From Methylohalobius crimeensis 10Ki (GTDB lineage Bacteria > Pseudomonadota > Gammaproteobacteria > Methylococcales > Methylothermaceae), in assembly GCF_000421465.1 (NCBI RefSeq), contig NZ_ATXB01000001.1, positions 2,573,001-2,637,000 on the forward strand: a stretch of 64,000 nucleotides of DNA, written 5' to 3'. Below the pieces are notes generated by a model. It was not told the DNA's origin. It saw nothing but the letters and a program-made list of their open reading frames with translations, and made no database searches. Position 1 is the first letter of the stretch. The number at the start of each line of letters is the position of its first letter. Shown piece by piece: positions 17,842 to 26,444 of the stretch. Made by a program: the position numbers and the translations under genes.

Positions 17842-18801
17842 CTACTCTTTCGCAGCCGGCGTCAGCGGCTCGGCCTTCTTTTGGATCGGCTTGGCGGACA
17901 CATCGACCTTGCCTTCCAAATCCCGAAGTCTTTCATTCACGTACGCATCGAGCAGTTTCTGCTCGACGCCGATATCCTTTTGCCGGAACGAATCCACATA
18001 CTTTTTCACCCGATCCTCGCGGTAATCTTTTTCCAATTTGGCGACGATGGCTTTTTTGGCCTCCTCGAAAGGAATCTGCTCGGCTGGCTTTTTGTCCCAG
18101 ACCTTGGCCACGTGGTAACCGAAACGGGTCTCGAACACCTCGCTCACCTCGCCCGTTTCGAGAACGAACACCTTTTTGGAAAACGGCTTGACCAGCTTGT
18201 CGGCGGTAACCCAGCCGAGACGGCCGTGGTTGGCCTTGACCGAAGGGTCTTCGGAATATTCGCCCGCCAGTTCGGCGAAATCCCCACCCGCCAAAATTTT
18301 CTCGCGCACCTGTTGGGCCAGCTTTTCGGCCTTATCCCGGGGGCGCTTGCCTTTCCATTGAATCAGGACGTGCGACACATCGACCTGGGCGGGACGCTTG
18401 AATTCGTCGTAATGGGCCTTGTAGTATTCGCGCGCGGCGTCGGTCATGTCCGGCACCGGCTCGTCGCGGACCGCATCGAGGCGCGCCAAGGCCAGGCGGC
18501 GCTGGATGTAATTGTCGATTTCCGCCTGAAGGCGCTTGTCCTGATCCAGGCCCAGCTCGCGGGCCTCCGAGGCCAAGGCGCGATTCAAATACTGATGATA
18601 GAGCACCTCCTTGAGACGCTCGGCATCGGTCAGGAGCTTGTACTGCCCTTCCGGGGGGGCGTCGGAAAGATAGACGTCGAAATTGATCAGGGGCACGTTG
18701 ATCCGGCCGTCGCCGATCACATCGGCGTCCAGATCCACGGCCGCGGCGATCGACCCCCAAGCGAGCAGCATCATTCCCATCCAGAATCCGCGCAAATCCA
18801 T
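17842..18801 (-). CDS. Periplasmic parvulin-type peptidyl-prolyl cis/trans isomerase
   Basis: A 319-residue protein with a Sec signal peptide (MDLRGFWMGMMLLAWGSIAAA, predicted cleavage near residue 21). An N-terminal helical SurA-like region follows (about 40-140), then a parvulin domain (VDVSHVLIQWKG, GGDFAELAGEYSEDPSVKANHGRLGWV, GEVSEVFETRFGYHVAKV). The start is set by GGAGA eight bases before ATG 18801; longer readings run through an AT-rich leader. Parvulin isomerases of the EpsD type occur beside exopolysaccharide loci, but this one has no lipobox, so a SurA/PpiC-like chaperone is the safer name. The neighbouring secreted protein may be a client. Confidence 0.88.
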   Translation of the reverse strand: MDLRGFWMGMMLLAWGSIAAAVDLDADVIGDGRINVPLINFDVYLSDAPPEGQYKLLTDAERLKEVLYHQYLNRALASEARELGLDQDKRLQAEIDNYIQRRLALARLDAVRDEPVPDMTDAAREYYKAHYDEFKRPAQVDVSHVLIQWKGKRPRDKAEKLAQQVREKILAGGDFAELAGEYSEDPSVKANHGRLGWVTADKLVKPFSKKVFVLETGEVSEVFETRFGYHVAKVWDKKPAEQIPFEEAKKAIVAKLEKDYREDRVKKYVDSFRQKDIGVEQKLLDAYVNERLRDLEGKVDVSAKPIQKKAEPLTPAAKE

Positions 18802-18865
18802 TCTCCTATTCTCCGTTTCGACTTGTGTCAATCCCAACATTCGTTTTCCGGTCTCACTAAATAGG

Positions 18866-18889
18866 AAAGGCGGACCGAAGTCCGCCTTT
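18866..18889 (-). terminator. Intrinsic terminator-like hairpin after the secreted-protein gene
   Basis: A perfect 10-bp stem (AAAGGCGGAC / GTCCGCCTTT) with a tetraloop lies 29 bp past the 18918 stop on the minus strand and is followed by CCTATTTA. The T tract is short, so strength is uncertain. Its placement between the secreted protein and the parvulin gene fits. Confidence 0.7.
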
Positions 18890-18917
18890 CGTCTCATCAA
18901 GACTCAAAGAGTCTTTA

Positions 18918-20600
18918 TCATTGAGGTACACCCGGGCCGATGTTCGGGGTGACGTTCCGCACGAAGCGGTGGTCGATGGTTTCCCCGAAGCTCGATCCCA
19001 CCGGGTTGTTGCCCTGGAGGGCGGCGAAGCCGATTGCCGGCACCCCGCACTGGCCATTGTGCTGGCCAGTCAGATTGGACCCACCTTCAGACCCATCAGA
19101 AACACCGAAGTCAGCAGTGCCATCGCTCAACTGGGTTTCGGTGAAGCAGTACTTGCTGTTGAAGGTCATCATCATCCAGCCGTCGACGAAATCGGCGCCC
19201 AACTGGACCGATACCGCTTCGTCGGATCCCAGCACCGAATCGCCGTTGAAGGTCAGGACGTTGACTTCGCGCGGCAATATGGTGTCCGGCGTGCCGATCA
19301 CCGGAGAGACGCCGAATCCGCCTGGCGCCGGTTCCTGCTCTTCGCGGTCGAACGGACGGGCGGAAATGGCCACGTCAGCGGTCCGGCTTTCAAAGCAAGT
19401 ATTGGTGCCTTCAGTACCCGGAGTAGTGGAAGTGCTGCCACCGCCGTCACCATCGCAGTCTTCCGTGTATTGGCCGTTGAAGATGCCGTGCTTGCGCATG
19501 GGGAAGGTGACCACCCAGTCGGTTCTACCATCGTAGACCGGATCGATGAAGAAATCGTTCACGATCGCGCTCGCCTGCAGCACGTGAGCGACCGGGAACG
19601 GGTTGGTGCCGGAAGCCGGGGTATTGGTATCCCCGTCGTTCAAGGTGGCGTCCACCGCCGCCGGCCAATCGGTGATGCTCAAGGCCGAATCGGTCGAGGG
19701 ATCCACCACCAGGGTGCTGGTCACGTCACCGGAAGCCAGGGACGGCAACAGGAAGTTGGTCGCATCGTCCGGACGGAAGTGCTGGTCGCGGGTGCTCCAG
19801 TTGTCGATCGCGGTGGCCTGGGCCACATAGGCGGCGCCAGTGGCGACGTTGAGAAAGATGGAGTGACCGTACAAACCGCCGGTGGGCGCGTCCAAGCCAG
19901 CCACATTGTTCATGCCACCCCAGTTGGTGACCGACGCACCGCCCTGACCGCCAGCGCTCACGCCATGGGTATCGGTCCAGGCGTTGGTGACCACCGTGCA
20001 GTCGGCCGGCACGCCATCGGATCCATGCTTAAGCCCGCTATTGACGGTCCTATCGCCATCATCCGAAGTACTATTGTTACCGGTCATATCCACCCAGGTA
20101 TCATCGGGAATCACCCCGACTTCCAAGATCTCAATGTAGCCTTCGCGGGCGTCGGAATCGTCCACGTCCGGATACACGGTGTTCATGGGCCAACCCGAGG
20201 TCGGATCGTTCAACACCCCGGTAACCGTGCCGGCATCGGTAGCGAAGGCCACCGGCGCGTCATTGGCGGGCAAGGTGCAGGTGTTGTCGTTGCTGGTCAG
20301 GTTGGCCTTGCCGTCCACGTTGCGGATCACACCGGTCCACACGTCGTAGGGCGACATGTAGATATTGAAGTCGAGCACGTCCTGCGAGTTGCCGCTTTCA
20401 CGAATCCGCAGCTTGACGATCTTGTACTCGTTCTTGGTGTTGACGACGTGAACGTTGGTCTGGAAGTTGTTGTTCACGTTGTAGTACGGATAGATGAGCG
20501 CCTGGCCCAACCCGTCCGCGTTCTCGGTCACCGCCTGCGCGCTGCCGGCAGCACCGACCGCGAGCATGGCGGCTGCAAGTTTGGAAAACTTCGGTTTCAT
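18918..20600 (-). CDS. Large secreted protein of unknown function
   Basis: A 560-residue protein. It has a clean Sec signal peptide (MKPKFSKLAAAMLAVGAAGSAQA, cleavage near 23/24) and then a low-lysine, Asn/Thr/Asp/Gly-rich exported body. The N-terminal mature part contains ALIYPYYNVNNNFQTNVHVVNT. No lipobox, PEP-CTERM tail, LPXTG or C-terminal porin strand is evident. It has four or more cysteines (for example CTLPAND, CDGDGG, NTCFESR), which may form disulfides. AGGAG nine bases before ATG 20600 and the hairpin after the stop suggest a well-expressed single-gene unit. The 265 bp upstream to the IS630 element holds its leader and no other gene; I saw no clear promoter hexamers there. Confidence 0.85.
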   Translation of the reverse strand: MKPKFSKLAAAMLAVGAAGSAQAVTENADGLGQALIYPYYNVNNNFQTNVHVVNTKNEYKIVKLRIRESGNSQDVLDFNIYMSPYDVWTGVIRNVDGKANLTSNDNTCTLPANDAPVAFATDAGTVTGVLNDPTSGWPMNTVYPDVDDSDAREGYIEILEVGVIPDDTWVDMTGNNSTSDDGDRTVNSGLKHGSDGVPADCTVVTNAWTDTHGVSAGGQGGASVTNWGGMNNVAGLDAPTGGLYGHSIFLNVATGAAYVAQATAIDNWSTRDQHFRPDDATNFLLPSLASGDVTSTLVVDPSTDSALSITDWPAAVDATLNDGDTNTPASGTNPFPVAHVLQASAIVNDFFIDPVYDGRTDWVVTFPMRKHGIFNGQYTEDCDGDGGGSTSTTPGTEGTNTCFESRTADVAISARPFDREEQEPAPGGFGVSPVIGTPDTILPREVNVLTFNGDSVLGSDEAVSVQLGADFVDGWMMMTFNSKYCFTETQLSDGTADFGVSDGSEGGSNLTGQHNGQCGVPAIGFAALQGNNPVGSSFGETIDHRFVRNVTPNIGPGVPQ

Positions 20601-20940
20601 AGTTTCAGTCTCCTTTTTCTCCGGTTTACAAGTTTGTTCAATCCGAATCTCCGGCCCGTCCCTGCCATTTACTCGCCCTCCCTTGGCAGGACCGAGCGGT
20701 GGGCCGCGACCATATCCTCTGCAGAAAAGCTTAAGGGTTTTGTCTCCGGGCCGCAAGCACGAAATCTCAATCTCCCCCGCACCCCGAATCACCCGCTGGA
20801 CAGGCATCCCCACGGCCCTCCTGCAAATCGCTTGGCGAAGCTACTTCTGTCAGAGTCCAATGCTAGTAGACCTTCAATTTAATATTGCCTAATGTTAATG
20901 TGCTTTCTCAATGTTATCCAGCAACATGCTGAGAAGGCGT

Positions 20941-21387
20941 ATGAAGAAGAAATACATTGTCCGCCTGACGGCGGAGGAGCGCCAGAGCTTGGAAGCTTTG
21001 GTGCGCAAAGGCAAAACGGCAGCCTATCGACGCACCCACGCGCAAATACTGCTGTGGGCCGATGAGGGCGATCAAGGCCCGGGCCTGCTGGACAGCGAAG
21101 TGGCTGAGACTGTCGGGGTCAACGCACGCACGGTGTCGCGGTTGCGTCAACGCTGTGTAGAGGAAGGCCTCGATGCGGCCTTGGAGCGCAAGCGGCGTAT
21201 GCGGGAAAAGCGGCGCGTCCTCGACGGTGATGGCGAGGCGCAGTTGGTGGCGCTGATGTGCAGTGAGCCGCCACCGGGGCAATCGCGCTGGACGTTGCAT
21301 CTGTTGAGCGATCGACTGGTTGAGTTGGGTGTTGTGGAGTCGATTTCGCACGAATCGGTAAGACGCGTTTTAAAAAAACGCCTTTAA
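20941..21387 (+). CDS. IS630 transposase, N-terminal DNA-binding half (frame 1)
   Basis: 148 residues with the helix-turn-helix region of IS630 transposases (LLDSEVAETVGVNARTVSRLRQRC, then SRWTLHLLSDRLVELGVVESISHESVRRVLKK). I start at MKKKYIVRLTAEE, preceded by GAGAAGG. The usual continuation after VRRVLKK is a short Asn-x-x-Lys-Pro-Trp block, but here the frame hits TAA just after an A7 run at 21372-21378. The continuation (AFKPWRKAMWCIPPK) is present in the next frame. Removing one A, or adding two, would restore a full-length transposase, so this may be programmed slippage rather than decay. Confidence 0.85.
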   Translation: MKKKYIVRLTAEERQSLEALVRKGKTAAYRRTHAQILLWADEGDQGPGLLDSEVAETVGVNARTVSRLRQRCVEEGLDAALERKRRMREKRRVLDGDGEAQLVALMCSEPPPGQSRWTLHLLSDRLVELGVVESISHESVRRVLKKRL

Positions 21388-21403
21388 ACCGTGGCGGAAA
21401 GCG

Positions 21404-22069
21404 ATGTGGTGTATTCCGCCCAAACAGAATGCCGCGTTTGTGTGCGCGATGGAGCGCGTCCTGGAGGTTTACAAGCGCCCCTTCGATCCGGACTATCCGG
21501 TGGTGTGCATGGACGAAACCAGCGTGCAATGTGTGAGGGAAGTGCGACCTCGCGTGCCGGGCAAGCCCGGGCAAATCGAGCGCTACGATGTGGAGTACGA
21601 GCGCAACGGTGTCGCCCACCTGATTCAGTTTTATGCCCCGTTTAGGGGGTGGAGACGGATAGAGGTCGCAGACAATCATGCGGCGCCGCAATGGGCAGAG
21701 GGGGTTCGGGCGTTGGTGGAGAAAGACTTTCCGGATGCCCGGCGTATTACCCTGGTCATGGATAACTTAAGCACACATACGGGAGCTTCTTTGTATAAAG
21801 CATTTGAGCCACAGGTCGCACGCGCTCTGCTGGATAAACTGGAATTTGTGTATACACCAAAGCATGGCAGTTGGTTGAATATGGCGGAATGCGAATTCAG
21901 CGTGTTGTCGCGACAATGTCTTGATCGGCGGCTACCGGATAGGGAAACCGTGCGCAGAGAGGTCGAAGCCTGGGCGGCGGCACGCAACCAAGCTGCGGTG
22001 ACCGTCGATTGGCGGTTTACGACTGAGGATGCCCGGATAAAGCTGAAACAGCTCTACCCGACAATATAA
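21404..22069 (+). CDS. IS630 transposase, catalytic DDE half (frame 2)
   Basis: 221 residues from the internal ATG, with all three catalytic acidic residues in context: VCMDETSVQ, LVMDNLSTHTG and LNMAECEFSVLS. The C-terminal region ends LKQLYPTI, as in intact IS630 members, so the domain looks functional. The reading frame is open upstream of this ATG back to the A7 run, so the natural product is more likely a fusion with the preceding half than a separate protein. Confidence 0.85.
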   Translation: MWCIPPKQNAAFVCAMERVLEVYKRPFDPDYPVVCMDETSVQCVREVRPRVPGKPGQIERYDVEYERNGVAHLIQFYAPFRGWRRIEVADNHAAPQWAEGVRALVEKDFPDARRITLVMDNLSTHTGASLYKAFEPQVARALLDKLEFVYTPKHGSWLNMAECEFSVLSRQCLDRRLPDRETVRREVEAWAAARNQAAVTVDWRFTTEDARIKLKQLYPTI

Positions 22070-22149
22070 AATTGAAAGAGCACTAGCACACTTCAGCCAA
22101 AACACAACAAAAAAACAACAAGTCGTCGGCACCTCCCTCATGTCACCCA

Positions 22150-22169
22150 GCCTGAATCGTTATTCAGGC
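22150..22169. terminator. Hairpin between the IS630 element and the lipoprotein gene
   Basis: A perfect 8-bp stem (GCCTGAAT-CGTT-ATTCAGGC), without a convincing T tract on either strand. It may weakly terminate transcription from either side. The rest of 22086-22210 holds no gene. Confidence 0.35.
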
Positions 22170-22210
22170 AGTATTAAAGCAGTTGCATGGTTACAACAAC
22201 GTGACCGGCG

Positions 22211-22618
22211 TCACTGATTGGGCACGTGCCACCACTGTCCGTCCTCCAGAATCCAGCGTTCGTACACCGGGCTCGTGGACTCCATCGGGGTTCCCACCCG
22301 CGGCACCACCAATCGGCTGCTGACCTGCACGGTCACCTTGCACACCTCGGGACGCTCGCAAACCACCTTGTCCACCTTCGCTCCCTGCCAGATTCCAACG
22401 CCGAGAATCCCGCGCTGATACCGTTCGAAGGATTTCGCCTGGCGGTAGCCGGGAGAAAGGTATTCGTAGGCGGTTTTCAAGTCCCCCTCGACGAGACTGT
22501 CCCAGCGCGCCTGGGCTCTTTGGGCCACCCGCTCTTCCTCGGATTTGCTTCCGAATCCGGCGCATCCCTGAAACAGAACGAGCGCCATCAAAAGACATGA
22601 GGTCTTCCTGATCATCAT
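22211..22618 (-). CDS. Small outer-membrane or periplasmic lipoprotein of unknown function
   Basis: 135 residues. The signal peptide MMIRKTSCLLMALVLFQGC ends in a lipobox (LFQGC, lipidated Cys 19). The mature part has a helix-rich start (SEEERVAQRAQARWDSLVEGDLKTAYEYLSPGYR), the pattern of small NTF2-like or DUF4878-type proteins, and two cysteines (VCERPEVCKVTV) likely to pair in the periplasm. It ends with a short beta region (YERWILEDGQWWHVPNQ). I place the start at the first of two adjacent ATGs (22618), since a longer frame would be non-secretory. No operon partner. The function is unknown. Confidence 0.75.
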   Translation of the reverse strand: MMIRKTSCLLMALVLFQGCAGFGSKSEEERVAQRAQARWDSLVEGDLKTAYEYLSPGYRQAKSFERYQRGILGVGIWQGAKVDKVVCERPEVCKVTVQVSSRLVVPRVGTPMESTSPVYERWILEDGQWWHVPNQ

Positions 22619-22763
22619 ATCGGTTATCTTTTCTCCAAACCTGAAACCAATATACAATCGAGCAAAACACCGATCGCTGTCAAGTGGCTCGCTACGTGTG
22701 AACCCACCCCCGAAGCGCCTCATGCCGTCGTTAATGAAAATATAGCACACCCTTCGGAGAACC

Positions 22764-24464
22764 ATGATTCCTTTTCGTTCAACCCACCTTCCTTTCCGTT
22801 ATTTTGGGGCCATTGTCCCGCCCGCGCTGGGTTCCATCTATCTGATACGCCAAGCGGATACCTTGCCCGACAACGATTACTGGGAATATTTAACCTCGGT
22901 ACTGACTCCGAACGGCCTCTCCCACTCCGCCTCCGACTGGTTTTCCCACGGCACCGAGCATTGGGTCCTGCTGCCCAAGCTCATCTACGCCGCCAATCTG
23001 CTTTTGACCCATGGCGACAATCAGGGACTGGGGGCGTTCGCCTTCGCATTCGCTTTGGTGGAACTCCTGCTGCTTCTGCGATTGGCGGCGCCGGTTTTCA
23101 CCCGACCCGCCCTGCGCTGGACGGGTCCATTCATCTGCGCCGCCCTGGTCTTCACCCCGCGGGCCGCCCACAATTGGATGATGCCCATGAGCGGGGTCGC
23201 GTGGTTCGGCGCCAACCTGGCCACCATCGTTGCGATTTACTTCCTCTGTCGAAATAGATTTTATCCAGCCGTGGCGGCCGGATTGGCCGGTTTGACGGTC
23301 TATAGCACCGCCTTGGCGGTTTGGCCGGCGCTGGTGGCGGGGGCGTTTTTGCTAGGGTATAAATGGCAGCGCATCGGCGGACTGATCCTGCTGACCGGGC
23401 TGATCTACGCCGGATTTCTGGCCGGCTTTCACACCCCGGCGGAGCATCCCCCCATCGCCCGGGACGGTTTTCTCATCGGCCGCTATGGGTTGATTTTCAT
23501 CGGCGGCCTGGCTGCCGATCGAACCGGGGCGGCGTTGGCAATAGGATTGGTCGGCCTCATCGCAAGTATTTTGCTTTATGGGCATTTTTCCCGGCGGCGC
23601 GCCCTCTGGCCCCTTTGCGCGCCCTGGGTCATGCTTCAGGTGTACGCCCTGGGCAATGCCGGCATGGCGGCCCTGGCCCGAGCCGGGTTCGGGCTGGAGC
23701 AAGCGCTCTCCTCCCGCTACGCCAGCCTGCCGGCGCTGTTCTGGCTGGGGCTGTTCATACTCGCCCTGATCGCACTTCAGCACCGTCACCGGCATCCCGA
23801 AGCAAGCCGGAGTGAAATTGCCTCCGCCGGCCCGGTGATCGGTTGCGCCTTGGGGCTGATCGCCTGCACGGTTTACGCCAGCCTACCTCTGATCTCCCAT
23901 TTCATCGCACGCAATAAAAACAAACCCCTGGCCATGATTTCCCTCTATACCGGCGCCTATGATCTACCCCTGCTGGCCGACACCGTCACTCCCTTGTTGG
24001 CCCAACCGCAATTGGCGGGCCTGATGAAAAGGGAGCTCCCCTTGCTCAAGCGCTTCCGACACGTTCCCTTCGACGATACTTTTGCCACCTGCCCGCCCAT
24101 GGGGGCCGTATTGCCACCGGCTCCGATAAATGATGCGAAGGTGCGGGGATTCATCGATCAGGCCGACGGGGTCGCGCCGCTGGTCTACCGAGTCCGAGGC
24201 TGGGCGAATGCCGACGAAGACCCCATCCGCTGCATCGTCCTGGTCAACCGGGACCGAATCGTCCGTGGCATTGCCGTGCCGGGCCTGGAACCGCGCCCCG
24301 ATGTGGTCCGCCATCTCGGCGTGACCGATCCGAACAGCGGATGGATTGGCTACGCCCGGTGCCAACCGGGGGATCTGAGCTTGACGGCCCAAGTGCCGAC
24401 CGCCACCGGATGGCGGCGGCTGAACGGATCGATTGCGTTGGCATCGACGGGGGGAGCCCCTTAG
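22764..24464 (+). CDS. Polytopic membrane protein of unknown function (GT-C/Gtr-like)
   Basis: 566 residues. About ten to eleven hydrophobic helices occupy residues 10-380, and a soluble C-terminal domain of about 180 residues follows. The early extracytoplasmic loop contains DNDYWEYL and HGTEHWVLLPKL, acidic and aromatic patterns like those of GT-C polyprenol-dependent sugar transferases or GtrIII-type serotype-conversion proteins, but I see no decisive motif. CGGAG precedes the ATG. Downstream, after a non-coding repeat, lie a GtrB-like transferase and a flippase-like protein. A lipid-linked sugar pathway is therefore plausible but unproven. Confidence 0.72.
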   Translation: MIPFRSTHLPFRYFGAIVPPALGSIYLIRQADTLPDNDYWEYLTSVLTPNGLSHSASDWFSHGTEHWVLLPKLIYAANLLLTHGDNQGLGAFAFAFALVELLLLLRLAAPVFTRPALRWTGPFICAALVFTPRAAHNWMMPMSGVAWFGANLATIVAIYFLCRNRFYPAVAAGLAGLTVYSTALAVWPALVAGAFLLGYKWQRIGGLILLTGLIYAGFLAGFHTPAEHPPIARDGFLIGRYGLIFIGGLAADRTGAALAIGLVGLIASILLYGHFSRRRALWPLCAPWVMLQVYALGNAGMAALARAGFGLEQALSSRYASLPALFWLGLFILALIALQHRHRHPEASRSEIASAGPVIGCALGLIACTVYASLPLISHFIARNKNKPLAMISLYTGAYDLPLLADTVTPLLAQPQLAGLMKRELPLLKRFRHVPFDDTFATCPPMGAVLPPAPINDAKVRGFIDQADGVAPLVYRVRGWANADEDPIRCIVLVNRDRIVRGIAVPGLEPRPDVVRHLGVTDPNSGWIGYARCQPGDLSLTAQVPTATGWRRLNGSIALASTGGAP

Positions 24465-24465
24465 C

Positions 24466-24819
24466 GTCTGTTTCAAAACTCGTGTGAGAGTCAGGGTAAT
24501 CGCGAATGCCATTCCCCTTCTCCCCCTTGGGGAGGAGTGTCGCAAAAGCCCCCGCTGGAAAGGTGTCGCAAATGCCCCCTCTCCCGCTGGCGGGAGAGGG
24601 ATGGGGTGAGGGTGGTTTAAATCAAAATGCTTTTAATTTCAATTAGATCCACCCTCATCCTAACCTTCTCCCGCCAGCGGGAGAAGGGACCTAAACAGAT
24701 GTTGCGACGTCCTCGCTGGGGGGAAGGGGACGCTTCTTGAGTCATTTCCGGACGGAGAGGAAATGAAGGGGACGTCATGCCTCATAGGCTTGTACGGTAT
24801 ATCGAGTTTTGAAACAGAC
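24466..24819. repeat. Nested palindromic non-coding element (MITE-like with internal REP hairpins)
   Basis: A perfect 17-bp inverted repeat (GTCTGTTTCAAAACTCG at 24466-24482 and its complement at 24803-24819) encloses 320 bp with no convincing gene. Inside are two hairpins in opposite orientation, 24577-24600 (CCCTCTCCCG-CTGG-CGGGAGAGGG) and 24664-24687 (CCTTCTCCCG-CCAG-CGGGAGAAGG). Each is flanked by a GATGGGGTGAGGGTGG-type tail facing inward, with an AT-rich centre between. A third related half (CTTCTCCCCCTTGGGGAGGAG) lies near 24520. This fills the whole gap between the membrane protein and the GtrB-like gene. Confidence 0.75.
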
Positions 24820-24834
24820 TGTTAGAATAAATTC

Positions 24835-25803
24835 ATGAAAAACAACACGAACCCGTATCGAATCAGCTTCGTCGTACCGGTCCGGGACGAGCAGGAAACC
24901 CTTCGGCCTTTATCTTCGGGTATCGCCCAGGTGATGGCGACGCTCGGGGAGGCGGATTTCGAACTGATCTTCGTCGACGACGGCAGCCGCGACGCCTCCT
25001 GGCTAGCCATGCGGGAACTGGCCGCCGACTATCCCACGCGTGTCCGCGCCATCCGCCTCAGGCGCAACTTCGGCAAGGCCTTTGCCCTAGCCACCGGGTT
25101 TCGGCACAGCCGCGGCGCCCTCGTCTTCACCATGGACGCCGATCTCCAGGACGACCCGACCGAAATTCCCAAATTTCTGGCCCAATTGGACGCCGGCTGC
25201 GATGTGGTCTCCGGTTGGAAAATGAACCGCCAGGACCCCCTCTCCAAGACCTTGCCTTCCAAGCTGTTCAACTGGGTGACGGCCAAGCTGACCGGCATTC
25301 CGCTGCACGATTTCAATTGCGGCTTCAAGGCTTACCGGCGCGAGGTGCTGGAGAGTATCCGCCTGTACGGCGAATTGCACCGCTATTTGCCGGTATTGGC
25401 GCACGATCTGGGTTTCCGCATCGGCGAAGTGCCGATTCACCACCACCCGCGCCGCCAGGGACGATCCAAATATGGCTGGGAACGTTATAGCCGGGGCTCG
25501 CTGGATCTTTTGACGGTCCTGACCACCACCCGATACCGGCACCGGCCCGGACATTTATTCGGCGGCGTCGGCTTGCTGGCCGGTTTGCTAGGGGGCGCCA
25601 TTCTTGCGTATCTGGCAACGCTCTGGTTCGCCGGCGTCCGGCCGGTGGGCACCCGGCCCCTGTTTTTCGTCGGGATTCTGCTGGTGATCCTATCCATTCA
25701 ATTGATATCGGTGGGACTTTTGGCGGAACTGACCACCCATCACGCCGACCGGGGGCCGCCCGCCGCGGCGATCATGGAACAAATCGGCGGCGAACAGGCA
25801 TGA
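24835..25803 (+). CDS. GtrB/DPMS-like polyprenyl-phosphate glycosyltransferase
   Basis: 322 residues. The cytoplasmic GT2 domain (residues 8-230) has ISFVVPVRDEQETL, LIFVDDGSRDAS, FTMDADLQDDP and the family block RQGRSKYGWERY. Two C-terminal transmembrane helices follow (about 240-265 and 280-300). This layout is that of bactoprenol-phosphate glucosyl or mannosyl transferases (GtrB, ArnC, DPM1-like), which charge undecaprenyl phosphate with one sugar. It overlaps the next gene by 4 bp (ATGA), forming a three-gene translationally coupled unit. The sugar is not predictable. Confidence 0.92.
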   Translation: MKNNTNPYRISFVVPVRDEQETLRPLSSGIAQVMATLGEADFELIFVDDGSRDASWLAMRELAADYPTRVRAIRLRRNFGKAFALATGFRHSRGALVFTMDADLQDDPTEIPKFLAQLDAGCDVVSGWKMNRQDPLSKTLPSKLFNWVTAKLTGIPLHDFNCGFKAYRREVLESIRLYGELHRYLPVLAHDLGFRIGEVPIHHHPRRQGRSKYGWERYSRGSLDLLTVLTTTRYRHRPGHLFGGVGLLAGLLGGAILAYLATLWFAGVRPVGTRPLFFVGILLVILSIQLISVGLLAELTTHHADRGPPAAAIMEQIGGEQA

Positions 25804-26444
25804 ACCGCAAAACGCCTTTGATCGAAAACGGTGTCGTGGTGGGCACCGGTTCGGACAAATACGAAACCAAAAACCCGTTGGCGCGCCGATTGCTGGCGCA
25901 ATTCGACCAGTCGGTGGGTCAACTGGCGGCGCAGGTCGATCCGCGGCATATCGTGGAAGTCGGCTGCGGCGAGGGACACGTGACCGAAGTGTTGCTGAAA
26001 TATACCGAGGCGACCATCCGCGCCACCGATCTTTCCCCCACCATCATCGACATCGCGCGCCGGCGAGTGACTTCCGAGCGGGTGACATTCACCGCCCGAG
26101 ACATCTACGATTTGCAGCCGCCCCCCGATGCCGGCGAGCCGGGAACGGAATTGGCGGTCTGTTGCGAGGTGCTCGAGCACCTGCCGGATCCGGCCAGGGG
26201 GCTCGAGCAACTGGCCCGGCTCGCTCACCCTTATGTCGTACTGAGCGTTCCCCGAGAACCCCTGTGGCGCGTCCTGAACTTTCTTCGCGGCGCCCATTGG
26301 CAAGCTTGGGGCAACAGTCCGGGGCACATCCAGCACTGGTCCCAATCCCGTTTTCTGGCGTTCGTCCGGACCGAATTCGACATCCTGGCCGTCCGCGCCC
26401 CCCTGCCCTGGACGGTCGTTCTGGGCCGCTCCCGCCGCGCATGA
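25800..26444 (+). CDS. Class I SAM-dependent methyltransferase
   Basis: 214 residues. SAM motif I is IVEVGCGEGHVTEVLLKY, followed by IRATDLSPTIIDIARRRV and CCEVLEHLPDPARGLEQLARLA with YVVLSVPREPLWRVLNF. This is the generic class I fold, in the subfamily that often accompanies lipid-linked sugar genes. It starts inside the stop of the GtrB-like gene and ends overlapping the flippase-like gene (ATGA at both joints), so all three are made together. The acceptor is unknown. Confidence 0.87.
   Translation: MNRKTPLIENGVVVGTGSDKYETKNPLARRLLAQFDQSVGQLAAQVDPRHIVEVGCGEGHVTEVLLKYTEATIRATDLSPTIIDIARRRVTSERVTFTARDIYDLQPPPDAGEPGTELAVCCEVLEHLPDPARGLEQLARLAHPYVVLSVPREPLWRVLNFLRGAHWQAWGNSPGHIQHWSQSRFLAFVRTEFDILAVRAPLPWTVVLGRSRRA

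Larger units (their letters stand above)
20866..22083 (+). mobile_element. IS630-family insertion sequence
   Basis: About 1.22 kb bounded by imperfect inverted repeats: left TAG-TAGACCTTCAATTTAATATTG, right (reverse complement) TAGTGCTCTTTCAATTTTATATTG. These sit next to TA dinucleotides at 20864-20865 and 22084-22085, the target duplication expected for IS630. It carries a two-frame transposase. It is inserted between the secreted-protein gene and the 22211 lipoprotein gene and disrupts no recognisable gene. Confidence 0.85.
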
